A stretch of 64,000 bases of DNA from Sphingobacterium bovistauri (lineage in GTDB: Bacteria; Bacteroidota; Bacteroidia; Sphingobacteriales; Sphingobacteriaceae), in assembly GCF_020295405.1 (NCBI RefSeq), contig NZ_JADEYP010000023.1:1-64000 (forward strand). The letters run 5' to 3'. Position 1 is the first letter of the stretch. Every line of letters starts with the position of its first letter. Both the position numbers and the translations under genes were made by a program. Under the pieces are notes generated by a model that was given only the letters and a program-made list of their open reading frames with translations, was not told where the DNA came from and did no database searches. This document shows positions 1 to 8,064 of this stretch, piece after piece.

Positions 1-128
1 TATAAACTCTTCTATTAGCAATAAAACAGAATCCAAAACTGTCAATAATTACAAAATATCCAAAATATCCTCTGTATCCAAGTATGCAGCTTAACAATTA
101 GAAGTTTTCTTAAAAATCGAAATAAAAC
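1..128. other. Left-edge non-coding or 3' gene remnant
   Basis: No complete gene lies here. One plus-strand frame is open from base 2 to a TAA at 92-94 (30 codons), so this could be the 3' end of a gene entering from the left, but composition gives no support. A perfect tandem 9-mer, AAAATATCC, sits at 53-61 and 62-70. The stretch ends at the hairpin that terminates the minus-strand operon, and that hairpin also carries a T-run on the plus strand. Confidence 0.3.
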
Positions 129-159
129 AAAGAAGCTGCCCTTTTTGGACAGCCTCTTT
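129..159 (-). terminator. Intrinsic terminator of the DUF58-MoxR operon
   Basis: A 13-bp stem (arms 129-141 and 147-159, with two G-U pairs when read as minus-strand RNA) with a 5-nt loop lies just after the DUF58 stop codon. T-rich tracts flank both sides, so it could act in both directions. Confidence 0.75.
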
Positions 160-166
160 TATTTTT

Positions 167-1495
167 TTATATTAGGCCTCGCGCCTTTATTTCCAAGTAT
201 TTGTTAATAGATTTAATACTCAAATCTTCTGGAGCAGTATAAATCGTCTGCAAACCATTTCGATTTAACTCCTGAATAATCAAGCCTTTCTCGTAAACAA
301 ATTTTTCTGCTATAATCTTGTTGTAAATCTCAATAGAAGAATTTGCTTCCTCTCTTGCCATCTGAATAAGTTCCGTATTTTTAAAAACAACAACGACAAT
401 TATATGACTCTTTGCCATCATGCGCAAGTAAGACAGCTGGCGATTTAAGGAATCTAAAGTCTCAAAATTACTATACAGGAAGATCAACGACCTTTTATTG
501 ATATGTCTACGCATAAATGCATACAAATTCCCGAATTCGGACTCTTCAAAATTTGTATTAATACCATATAGCTTATCTGAAATTAACTTCATCTGCTTAT
601 TATTCTTCTCTGGAATAATATGGTTGTCAATTTTCTTTCCGAATGTCAACATACCTGCACGATCTTGCTTCAAAACTGCAGCATTTGATAAGACCAACGT
701 AGAATTAATTGCATAATCCAATAGGGTCATCTCGTTGAAAGGCATACGCATCACTCTGCCAATATCAATAAAAGAATAAATAGGCTGTGACTTTTCTTCC
801 TGATACTGATTGACCATCAGCCTCTTGTGTTTAGCCGAAGCCTTCCAATTCATTTTTTTGTATTCATCACCCTTGACATATTCGCGAATATGATCAAACT
901 CCATTGTACTACCAATTTTTCGAATACGCTTCACTCCCATTTCCACCAAGCGATCCGTCGTTGCCAAAAGTTGGTACTTACGCATTTGAATAAATGATGG
1001 ATAACAAGGTATTTCGAGATTATCATCCAAAACAAATTTTCGCTCGAAGAGCCCCAAATGACTTACCAACACATTACATTTACCGAATACATATACACCT
1101 CGCTTTTTTGGCTGCAATTTATACTCGACCAGATGCTGCTTTCTCGGGATAAGCTCAAGATTGAATTCATTATTACGCTGCTGCAATTCAACAGGAATTT
1201 CTTCCAGAACACGTGCATTTACTCTGAATGGAAAAGTACTTGTCAACCCAATACTAAATGGATTTTCATCTCCATTAGATAGCTTGTCTGGGTATTTGCG
1301 TTGAATAATAATTTGATGTTTTGGCAAATGCAAAATTGTCAAATCCCAAATACAAACAGCTACCCATACCCAAAGTAGAATCGTAGATATGATGCGTAGT
1401 GGTTCTATATAAAAAGACAGCGCAAAGCAGGCTGCTAATAATAACAGTATATAGAAAAACCTATTTGCAATATATAATCTACGTATGTATTTCAT
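167..1495 (-). CDS. DUF58 domain-containing protein
   Basis: The 442-residue protein begins with two hydrophobic segments (about residues 10-28 and 33-52), so it is probably anchored in the inner membrane. The central region carries the DUF58 signature: GSTMEFDHIREYVKGD (around residues 195-210) followed by MNWKASAKHKRLMVNQY. The C-terminal half resembles a von Willebrand A-like fold. DUF58 proteins accompany MoxR-type AAA+ ATPases and are thought to be their client or adaptor partners; no enzymatic role is established. The start codon overlaps the MoxR stop by one base (TAATG), so translation is probably coupled. This is the last gene of the operon and a terminator follows directly. Confidence 0.9.
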   Translation of the reverse strand: MKYIRRLYIANRFFYILLLLAACFALSFYIEPLRIISTILLWVWVAVCIWDLTILHLPKHQIIIQRKYPDKLSNGDENPFSIGLTSTFPFRVNARVLEEIPVELQQRNNEFNLELIPRKQHLVEYKLQPKKRGVYVFGKCNVLVSHLGLFERKFVLDDNLEIPCYPSFIQMRKYQLLATTDRLVEMGVKRIRKIGSTMEFDHIREYVKGDEYKKMNWKASAKHKRLMVNQYQEEKSQPIYSFIDIGRVMRMPFNEMTLLDYAINSTLVLSNAAVLKQDRAGMLTFGKKIDNHIIPEKNNKQMKLISDKLYGINTNFEESEFGNLYAFMRRHINKRSLIFLYSNFETLDSLNRQLSYLRMMAKSHIIVVVVFKNTELIQMAREEANSSIEIYNKIIAEKFVYEKGLIIQELNRNGLQTIYTAPEDLSIKSINKYLEIKARGLI

Positions 1496-2496
1496 TATCT
1501 TGGAATTTCAACACTTTCTACTATTTGGTGAACAATATAAGTTGCTGTAAAACCTTCCATCTCCTTTTCAGGTGTTAATTGAATACGATGCGACAAAATA
1601 GCATCAGCGACGTACTTGATATCTTCTGGAGTTACGAAATCTCGCCCTTGTATTGCGGCTGAAGCTTTTGATGCCTCCAGAATTGCAATAGAAGCACGAG
1701 GAGATGCTCCCAACGACAAATATGGATTTGTACGCGTTTGGATTATAATTTGTGCAATGTAACTAAGAATGTCCTCATGCACGTAAACCAACTTCGTTAA
1801 ATGCTGAAAATGCACTATCTCATCTACCGAGACAACCTCATGTACTAAATCTTCCTTATTTTTAGCCTTTTGCAGATGATGTTCCTTCAAAATATTAAGC
1901 TCCTGCTCCAGTTCAGGGTAGCTTACATCGATCTTAAATAAAAAGCGATCCAATTGCGCTTCAGGCAAACGATATGTCCCTTCGTGCTCTATCGGATTTT
2001 GAGTTGCAAATACTATAAATGGATGTGCCATCGGATAGGTTTGTCCATCGACGGTAACTTGATGCTCACTCATACACTCAAATAAAGAAGACTGTGTCTT
2101 TGCGGGTGCACGATTAATCTCATCTATGAGAATGATATTACCAAAAATAGGGCCTTTACGAAATTCAAACTCATTGGATTTAATATCCAAAATAGTGGAG
2201 CCTGTAACATCTGAAGGCATTAAATCCGGTGTAAATTGTATACGTTTGAAATTACTTCGTATAGCTTTAGCAATTAGTTTTGCGGTTAGCGTCTTTGCTA
2301 CACCAGGTAACCCCTCAATTAAGGAATGTCCCCCAGCAAGAATTGACAATAACAGCATATTAATAACCCTATCTTGACCTATAATGACTTTTTTCACTTC
2401 AGCACGCACCGCCTCCAATTTCTCTTGCAATGCATTAAGATCCACACGGTTTTCAAAGTCTGGTTTATATTTTTCCAAATTTTCTTGTTCCATCAT
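1495..2496 (-). CDS. MoxR family AAA+ ATPase
   Basis: The 333-residue AAA+ ATPase is probably a chaperone for assembly or activation of partner complexes. It has a Walker A-like segment (IEGLPGVAKTLTAK, about residues 79-92), Walker B IILIDEINRAP (about 121-131), the sensor 1 motif FATQNPIEHEGTYRLPEAQLDRF and a C-terminal lid domain, all typical of the MoxR branch. Length is normal for the family. The start ATG overlaps the upstream DUF4350 stop as ATGA; a second ATG follows directly at 2493, but the overlap favours 2496. It sits between DUF4350 and DUF58, the usual MoxR-DUF58 pairing. The substrate is unknown. Confidence 0.93.
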   Translation of the reverse strand: MMEQENLEKYKPDFENRVDLNALQEKLEAVRAEVKKVIIGQDRVINMLLLSILAGGHSLIEGLPGVAKTLTAKLIAKAIRSNFKRIQFTPDLMPSDVTGSTILDIKSNEFEFRKGPIFGNIILIDEINRAPAKTQSSLFECMSEHQVTVDGQTYPMAHPFIVFATQNPIEHEGTYRLPEAQLDRFLFKIDVSYPELEQELNILKEHHLQKAKNKEDLVHEVVSVDEIVHFQHLTKLVYVHEDILSYIAQIIIQTRTNPYLSLGASPRASIAILEASKASAAIQGRDFVTPEDIKYVADAILSHRIQLTPEKEMEGFTATYIVHQIVESVEIPR

Positions 2497-3698
2497 ATCA
2501 AATTGGCTTTTTGTTTGAACTCTTCAATCTTTTGATTTATTATTTTGACATCATGTATTGATGCCTCTCTTTTATTTCTATACAATTCAACCATACCCAA
2601 TAGTTGTTTTATTTCCTCCATATTAACACCTGATTTGGAAGACAATTGCTTTATTAATCGATCATCATCCAGCTTCAACGTATCAACCTGATAATTATTC
2701 CGAATGTCAAATAAGAAATATTCAATTTTCTTTTGAATAATATTTCCCGGCGAACCATTTTCGTAATAAAGATTTCCTATGGTTTGAGCAAACTCTTTTG
2801 ACTTGTTGGGTTCTGGTTTTATAACAGGAACTGCTCTTTGTTCTCTCTTTGATTTAAACAACATCAATAAGACTAATCCTATTAACAACAAATACCACGC
2901 TTGCGCAAAACCTTGCTTATTTAATATTACGCGCAAAGGTGTACGAGGCTGCTCCCAATTGTATCCATAATCATAAAGCCAGACATCTTTGCTATTAATC
3001 ACATTAATAACCTTGGAGGCATACTTATAACTATTCTCCTGCAACATGTAATAATTACCAAATACCGCGGGTACCATATGTAAATACAATGCGCCTTTAC
3101 CATAACTAACCTTTACAAAATTTGGCAGAGCTCTACCCCTACTGTTCAAATGCCCCAATATCGTAGTGGTTTCCGGGTTTAACTTTGAAAAAACAGGAAA
3201 ACTTGCGACTTTATCAAGGTACAATCTTGATGTATCCCTACCAAGTGTGTAATACACCGAATTTGGAAGTGGACGAAACTTCGCATAGTCTAATAATTCG
3301 AAATAAAGTCCAAGCGTATCCAAAAAATTATCAGGAAATGACTTGCCTGAGAGAAACACCTCTCCGCCTCGCTCTACATAATGCAATAATGCATCTGTCT
3401 GTTCCTCGTAAAAATCATGGTATTCATAAATATCTATAAGAGCAGAATTTACTTGAGCTAGAGAATCCTCTGTATAAAATAATTCATAATAGGAGTCCCC
3501 AGTATCGGTATATTTTCTGTCCTTAGACAATATATTCGGGAGTTCTTCGCGAAATACGTAGGTGCCGAACGGTATTTTTTCTTTGAAAAGGTAGCTTTCA
3601 CGCCAATCAATAGGTCGCTTTGCACCAGCATCAATCAATACGATCCCCATAAAGACTATCACTATCAATGCAACTCCAAACCAAGTCCCCTTACTCAT
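2493..3698 (-). CDS. DUF4350 domain-containing membrane protein
   Basis: The protein has about 401 residues. It has an N-terminal membrane segment (GVALIVIVFMGIVLID), a roughly 230-residue extracytoplasmic region and a second membrane segment (WYLLLIGLVLLMLF), then a basic cytoplasmic tail. This is the layout of DUF4350 proteins, which occur with MoxR/DUF58 and DUF4129 genes; their function is not established. I place the start at ATG 3698 rather than an in-frame GTG at 3704, because a complete AAAGGAGGTGG sequence lies at 3711-3701 with 5-base spacing to that ATG. This start also gives the ATGA stop/start overlap with the DUF4129 gene. Confidence 0.8.
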   Translation of the reverse strand: MSKGTWFGVALIVIVFMGIVLIDAGAKRPIDWRESYLFKEKIPFGTYVFREELPNILSKDRKYTDTGDSYYELFYTEDSLAQVNSALIDIYEYHDFYEEQTDALLHYVERGGEVFLSGKSFPDNFLDTLGLYFELLDYAKFRPLPNSVYYTLGRDTSRLYLDKVASFPVFSKLNPETTTILGHLNSRGRALPNFVKVSYGKGALYLHMVPAVFGNYYMLQENSYKYASKVINVINSKDVWLYDYGYNWEQPRTPLRVILNKQGFAQAWYLLLIGLVLLMLFKSKREQRAVPVIKPEPNKSKEFAQTIGNLYYENGSPGNIIQKKIEYFLFDIRNNYQVDTLKLDDDRLIKQLSSKSGVNMEEIKQLLGMVELYRNKREASIHDVKIINQKIEEFKQKANLI

Positions 3699-4498
3699 GA
3701 CCACCTCCTTTGAAATTCATTAAACTCTTTTGTAATCTCCTCAAATTTTGTTGCATCTATTTCAAAGTCACCAAACCATACGTAATCAAATAAGGATGAA
3801 CACCTTTTGAAATCCTGTCTAACACCTTCTTGCTTGATTTGATCCATCAATTCCATGTTCGTTTTTGTTTGATCCCATGCAATAATGTTTTTCTTAGCTA
3901 GCAATTGAATATTCAGCAATTGCTGATAACGAATAGCTAATGAATAATTGGTCGAGTCTATTGCACTCTTAATATATTCATGAATATCTATATCCAAAAG
4001 ATTTTTCTCTACAAATGCTAACGTTGATTCTTCATCAACGGATTCTTCTTTCGGATTAATAAGAAATTGTCTTCCAGAGAAGAAAAATTTGTACAATAAA
4101 AATACGACAAACACAGCCCCTCCAATCCCTAATAAATTATAAAACCAATCCCCCGGATTAGCATCTATATCTGGAAATAAATCTTTAAAAAACTTATTAA
4201 TCCAATCATAAATAGAACCCCATACCGAAATTTTATCTGAGATACTTTCTACATATTCGAATTCCTTTGTTTGATACTTACCTATCATTTCGTGATATTC
4301 TTGATTTTTTGGCTGATCAAGCGTATCAATACTTCTAATATCCTTGTAATAATCTTTTTTCCAGTACTCGTACTTAGGATGTACAACTTCTTCCGGAATA
4401 GATGCAGAATCCGTCATCTCTGATAACGTGTCCTGATGCGCCTTTAAACAATTATGCTGAACACAAAAAAGAAAAAGAATCAACAAATATTTACGCAT
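3695..4498 (-). CDS. DUF4129 domain-containing protein
   Basis: The protein has about 267 residues. The best start is ATG 4498 (MRKYLLILFLFCV), because it opens directly with a signal-peptide-like segment and overlaps the upstream stop as ATGCGTAA. The ORF is open further upstream, but those codons lie inside the preceding gene. A single membrane segment occurs about midway (LLGIGGAVFVVFLLYKFFF). The C-terminal region, about 110 residues rich in helices (YIKSAIDSTNYSLAIRYQQL), is the DUF4129 region seen next to MoxR/DUF58 genes and sometimes fused to transglutaminase-like domains; no such domain is visible here. Molecular role unknown. Translational coupling on both sides suggests a complex with its neighbours. 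Confidence 0.8.
   Translation of the reverse strand: MRKYLLILFLFCVQHNCLKAHQDTLSEMTDSASIPEEVVHPKYEYWKKDYYKDIRSIDTLDQPKNQEYHEMIGKYQTKEFEYVESISDKISVWGSIYDWINKFFKDLFPDIDANPGDWFYNLLGIGGAVFVVFLLYKFFFSGRQFLINPKEESVDEESTLAFVEKNLLDIDIHEYIKSAIDSTNYSLAIRYQQLLNIQLLAKKNIIAWDQTKTNMELMDQIKQEGVRQDFKRCSSLFDYVWFGDFEIDATKFEEITKEFNEFQRRWS
3701..3711 (-). promoter_or_regulatory. Unusually strong Shine-Dalgarno sequence (DUF4350)
   Basis: Minus-strand AAAGGAGGTGG lies 5 bases before ATG 3698 and matches the 16S anti-Shine-Dalgarno end almost in full. Most other starts in this window have no recognisable SD, as is usual in Bacteroidota. It lies inside the 3' end of the DUF4129 gene and fixes the DUF4350 start. Confidence 0.75.
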
Positions 4499-5408
4499 TC
4501 GAGGACCCTCCCAATTTTTCAATTCGTTCAAAAACATCCTCACCATATTGTAATTCTTTCGCCGTTTCGTAAATTATACCATAGCTAATAACCGATAACA
4601 TATAGTATACAATGAATAATAATACCACGACCAATCCCCCAAACGTTGCCATTGCTCTGCCTAATCCCGATTCGAAAAAATCATTATCAAAACCAATAAA
4701 GTTATATGCTATTACAAATGCAATTATCAAGGGCATAATAGTAATAATACTAAGTAGCGCTTGAAATATAAACGAGACAACATAAGACGCTAAGCCATAT
4801 TCAAATATTTTTTTCTTCAGCATCCTAAAAGACGAGCCAAAGCAATCAATCAATTCTACATAGTTTTCCCGATACAACATGAAAGCTGAAAAAAACCACA
4901 ACCCAATGATAGCAAATATAATTCCTGAAGCAAATGAACCTACAATAGGTATAAAAGCTGATAATAAAATAGATAACGCCGCAGGAATAGAGATTAAAAC
5001 ACCTACCACAAGCATAGCTATGAAAAACCGCAAATAATAGTAGATATGATTTCGGAATTGAAGCCATATATCCTTTGAAGTGAAAGAAATATTCTTCCTG
5101 TTACGTAGTAAAATAAAGTACTCTATAGCAAAGCCAAAAGCAAAAAGTGAGACAAGCATGATCAGTAGAACCAAACTTACGACACTGACCCCCACATTAA
5201 AGTAATCAATATTAGTATGGTTAGCATTCATACTCATTTGAGTAGATAAATAATAACCTATTAAAACAACTAAGCAAATAGGAATTACCAATAAGCGAAA
5301 CAAAACAATTACTAAATGTTTATAAATAACCTTTAATAAGTTGATAAAATCTTGGACAAACTCGCCCAACTTACGCTCGCGCTTAAATTCGAAATCTATT
5401 TGTCCCAT
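4491..5408 (-). CDS. Polytopic membrane protein of the MoxR-SpoIIM operon
   Basis: The 305-residue integral membrane protein has about six hydrophobic segments (for example VIPICLVVLIGYYL, VVSLVLLIMLVSLFAFGF, AALSILLSAFIPIVGSF and GGLVVVLLFIVYYML). I cannot assign it to a family with confidence; it resembles DUF4013-like or glycerophosphodiester-phosphodiesterase-type membrane domains in outline only. It overlaps SpoIIM by 13 bases upstream and DUF4129 by 8 bases downstream, so it is firmly part of this operon. It is probably a membrane component of whatever assembly the MoxR ATPase serves. Confidence 0.7.
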   Translation of the reverse strand: MGQIDFEFKRERKLGEFVQDFINLLKVIYKHLVIVLFRLLVIPICLVVLIGYYLSTQMSMNANHTNIDYFNVGVSVVSLVLLIMLVSLFAFGFAIEYFILLRNRKNISFTSKDIWLQFRNHIYYYLRFFIAMLVVGVLISIPAALSILLSAFIPIVGSFASGIIFAIIGLWFFSAFMLYRENYVELIDCFGSSFRMLKKKIFEYGLASYVVSFIFQALLSIITIMPLIIAFVIAYNFIGFDNDFFESGLGRAMATFGGLVVVLLFIVYYMLSVISYGIIYETAKELQYGEDVFERIEKLGGSSNA

Positions 5409-6361
5409 CCGTAAATTTCTGCCATTTGTTTAGGTTTTAGAATATAGACATACACAATTGCTATGGCGGATAGCAAGATGATGATTGCACACAACCATAT
5501 TGAAACTTGATAGTATCGTGTTACATATCCTTCTAAAGTACCAGCCACTATAAAAAAAGGAATCGTACTTATTAATACTTTTGACGCATTTTTCACTTGT
5601 CTTTTGAACGACTCAAGCCTTGTGTATGATTTTGGAAACAAAATACTATTGCCCATCGCCAAACCACACCCTCCTGCTATTACAATCACAGACAATTCTA
5701 TCGTGCCATGAATCCAAATCGCAGTCATCGCCTCACCCAACACATCATATTTGTAAAACAAATAATGGAAAATACCCACCATAATCCCATTAGTCATTAG
5801 AATATAACCTGTTCCAAGACTAAAAAATATTCCGAATATAAAAGCAAAGAAAGCTACACGAACATTGTTAATGGTAATCGCCAATGCACCACCCCAGTTT
5901 GATCCTTGTTGGTAAACGCCTGCTGGATTGCCTTCTCTAATATTCTCTAATGTCATATCCACATAATGGGAGCCCATAATAAACTTGAGAAAACTCTCTT
6001 CATAATGGGCGGATATAAAACCTATTACATTAGCCAATAAAAAAATCAATAACGAATAAAGCAGTTGTTTTCTTATTCGCCAAATTGACTCAAAAATTTC
6101 ATATGTAAAAAAATGCTTAAGTTTATTACTCGAAGATTTTTGATCTTTATATATTAATTGATGAGCACGAATCGACAATTCATTTAGATAATCCTTGGTC
6201 TTACTTTGCGGATAAAATGTCTGGGCGTAGGCTAAATCATTGGTCAATTCAATATAGTTAGAAGCTAAAATATCAGGGTCAACATTAATAATATTGATTA
6301 AATTATTTTCAATTGACAACCATTTTTCTTTATTTCGTTCAACAAATGAGGCTTCACGCAT
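5396..6361 (-). CDS. SpoIIM (stage II sporulation M/DUF95) family membrane protein
   Basis: The 321-residue protein has a roughly 100-residue soluble N-terminus and five or six membrane segments. The SpoIIM-like core includes the stretch FIFGIFFSLGTGYILMTNG and the motif AIWIHGTIELSVIVIAGGCG, whose HGxxEL signature is typical of the family. In Firmicutes SpoIIM works in engulfment with a peptidoglycan-degrading complex. Bacteroidota do not sporulate, so the name reflects fold only, and a role in membrane or envelope organisation is an inference. It is the first gene of the operon and diverges from RDD across a 31-bp gap. A TATATTTG -7 element lies 24 bases upstream. Confidence 0.88.
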   Translation of the reverse strand: MREASFVERNKEKWLSIENNLINIINVDPDILASNYIELTNDLAYAQTFYPQSKTKDYLNELSIRAHQLIYKDQKSSSNKLKHFFTYEIFESIWRIRKQLLYSLLIFLLANVIGFISAHYEESFLKFIMGSHYVDMTLENIREGNPAGVYQQGSNWGGALAITINNVRVAFFAFIFGIFFSLGTGYILMTNGIMVGIFHYLFYKYDVLGEAMTAIWIHGTIELSVIVIAGGCGLAMGNSILFPKSYTRLESFKRQVKNASKVLISTIPFFIVAGTLEGYVTRYYQVSIWLCAIIILLSAIAIVYVYILKPKQMAEIYGWDK

Positions 6362-6385
6362 ATTTAAGCATAATTGACTTTAATT

Positions 6386-6393
6386 CAAATATA
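6386..6393 (-). promoter_or_regulatory. -7 promoter element for the SpoIIM-MoxR operon
   Basis: Minus-strand TATATTTG matches the Bacteroidota TAnnTTTG consensus, 24 bases before ATG 6361. It overlaps the first base of the divergent RDD gene, so the upstream half of the promoter lies inside RDD coding sequence. No TTG is seen at the ideal -33 spacing. Confidence 0.55.
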
Positions 6394-7121
6394 TGAATAA
6401 CCTGTTAATAAACACACCTCAAAACGTAAATTTTGAGTACAAATTAGCCTCTGTGGGCTCTCGTATATTAGCATTTGGTATTGACTATGGTATTATGCTG
6501 TTGTACGCCTTTCTTGTAGCACTATTTTTTCAAATTACCGACATATTAACGGGTTTAGATTCGTGGGCAACCTGGGGCATATATTCGTTGATGTACTTGC
6601 CTATTTTTTTCTACCCACTTTTGTGTGAAACATTTATGAATGGACAAACATTTGGAAAAAAAATACTGAAACTAAAAGTCGTTAAGATTGACGGCACACG
6701 TGCTACATTTTACCAATATTTCATTAGATGGGTATCAAATGCTGTAGATATATTTTTAAGCATGGGGGGAATTGGATTAACAAGCATTATACTTTCACAA
6801 AAAGGTCAACGTTTAGGTGATATTGCGGCAGATACAACCGTAATTAGTCTTAAAGAAAATTTAAATTTGAAAGAGACAGTATTTGAGGATTTAGCTGTGG
6901 AGCACGCAATAGTTTATCCTGAAGTCTATAAAATATCAGACAAGGATATAAATGAAATAAAAGACATCTACAACACGGGCTATCGTCGGAAGAATTATGA
7001 AATTATTAAAGCCTTAGCCTCAAAAGTAGAAGTTATGATTGGGAAGAAAGCATCAGAACGCCCAGAAGACTTTGTTGCACAAGTCATTCAGGATCACTAC
7101 TATTCCTTCAAAGACAATTAA
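6393..7121 (+). CDS. RDD family membrane protein
   Basis: The 242-residue protein has an N-terminal RDD domain of about 150 residues: SVGSRILAFGIDYGIMLLY carries the conserved Arg and Asp, and GQTFGKKILKLKVV the following loop. It has three or four membrane segments, then a roughly 75-residue charged cytoplasmic tail. RDD proteins are small membrane proteins of uncertain function; some act as ion antiporters. Divergent placement next to a SpoIIM gene is a recurring arrangement in Bacteroidota. The gene stands alone, since the next plus-strand gene starts 272 bases later. Confidence 0.88.
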   Translation: MNNLLINTPQNVNFEYKLASVGSRILAFGIDYGIMLLYAFLVALFFQITDILTGLDSWATWGIYSLMYLPIFFYPLLCETFMNGQTFGKKILKLKVVKIDGTRATFYQYFIRWVSNAVDIFLSMGGIGLTSIILSQKGQRLGDIAADTTVISLKENLNLKETVFEDLAVEHAIVYPEVYKISDKDINEIKDIYNTGYRRKNYEIIKALASKVEVMIGKKASERPEDFVAQVIQDHYYSFKDN

Positions 7122-7393
7122 TAAGAAAGATGACACTGAAGTCACCATGTACATCTATTATAGGTTATTAGTCTGCGGTTTGAACACAAAACATTTACAC
7201 TTGTCTGTCTTCTTTTTCACCAATCCTTACTACACCTTTTCCTAAAAAAGTATCAGCACCTTAAGCTCACTATTTTATTTACTTGACAGCTTTATACCAA
7301 TAGATTTATTTTTTTGGTTGGCTCACCCAAAATCCTAGTAGATATTTTCTTAATTTTGTGTGCGCTTATTATTAAAAAACATAGCATTACAAG
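7122..7393. other. Intergenic region before the ECF sigma gene
   Basis: This 272-bp stretch has no convincing gene. A short open frame crossing it overlaps the RDD gene out of frame and lacks coding character. The only recognisable signal is a -7 promoter element at 7351-7358. Confidence 0.6.
7351..7358 (+). promoter_or_regulatory. -7 promoter element for the ECF sigma gene
   Basis: TAATTTTG fits TAnnTTTG and leaves a leader of about 30 bases before ATG 7394. No clear TTG occurs at the expected -33 distance. Confidence 0.5.
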
Positions 7394-7984
7394 ATGAACT
7401 CAATTGCAGTGGATTATTCTGAATTAGAAGATTCAGACTTATGGCTGTTAATACGTAGGGATGACGAAAAGGCTTATACAACGATTTATAACAGATATCT
7501 ACCACTATTATACATTTATGTACACAAAAAATTATTAAATAAGCAAGAGTCTCAAGATATTACGCATGAAGTATTGATTTATCTCTGGAAAAATAGGTTG
7601 ACTATTCCAGAAAACACAAATTTAGCCGCCTACCTATTTGCAGCCGCTAGAAATAAAGCCTTTGATCTTTTCGCTCATCGAAAGGTAGAGGAAAAATATA
7701 TAACCTCTCTACAAAATTTCATACCCACATATACAGGGACTGATTATCTCTTACGTGAAAATGAAATTAAAAAATTAATAAAAAATGAAATAGAAGCTTT
7801 ACCTCCTCGTATGCAAGAAATATTTCAATTAAGTAGAAGAGACAAACTTACGAATAAAGAAATTGCAGCCTTATTATCATTATCCACCCACACCGTTGAC
7901 ACACAGATAAAAAGAGCTTTAAAAATCCTTAAAAACAGATTAGGACCTTATTTTTTCTTACTATTTCTATTTTTAGAAAAATAA
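7394..7984 (+). CDS. ECF RNA polymerase sigma-70 factor (Bacteroides expansion family)
   Basis: The 196-residue protein has region 2 at about residues 15-90 (FDLF at its end, DITHEVLIYLWKNR as the 2.2-2.3 segment) and region 4 at about 120-185 (LPPRMQEIFQLSRRDKLTNKEIAALLSLSTHTVDTQIKRAL, given here as the helix-turn-helix), followed by a hydrophobic tail. It is the length expected for the ECF group that pairs with FecR and a SusC carrying an STN domain. FecR lies 80 bases downstream, then SusC. Established knowledge of such triads says ligand binding at the outer-membrane receptor releases the sigma factor, which then transcribes the susCD operon. The actual ligand is unknown. Confidence 0.93.
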   Translation: MNSIAVDYSELEDSDLWLLIRRDDEKAYTTIYNRYLPLLYIYVHKKLLNKQESQDITHEVLIYLWKNRLTIPENTNLAAYLFAAARNKAFDLFAHRKVEEKYITSLQNFIPTYTGTDYLLRENEIKKLIKNEIEALPPRMQEIFQLSRRDKLTNKEIAALLSLSTHTVDTQIKRALKILKNRLGPYFFLLFLFLEK

Positions 7985-8064
7985 ATTCTATTCGTTGTAC
8001 CCAGTTCCCCCCATCTATCCCGCTATAGTACTATATACCGTGTAAGATATATAGAAATCCAATA

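Noticed and set aside
5396..6361. SpoIIM as evidence of sporulation
   Set aside because: The organism type is Bacteroidota and no other sporulation genes are present; only the membrane fold is shared.
7039..7245. Short open frame crossing the end of the RDD gene
   Set aside because: It overlaps the RDD C-terminus out of frame, and its tail runs through A+T-rich intergenic sequence with no recognisable features.
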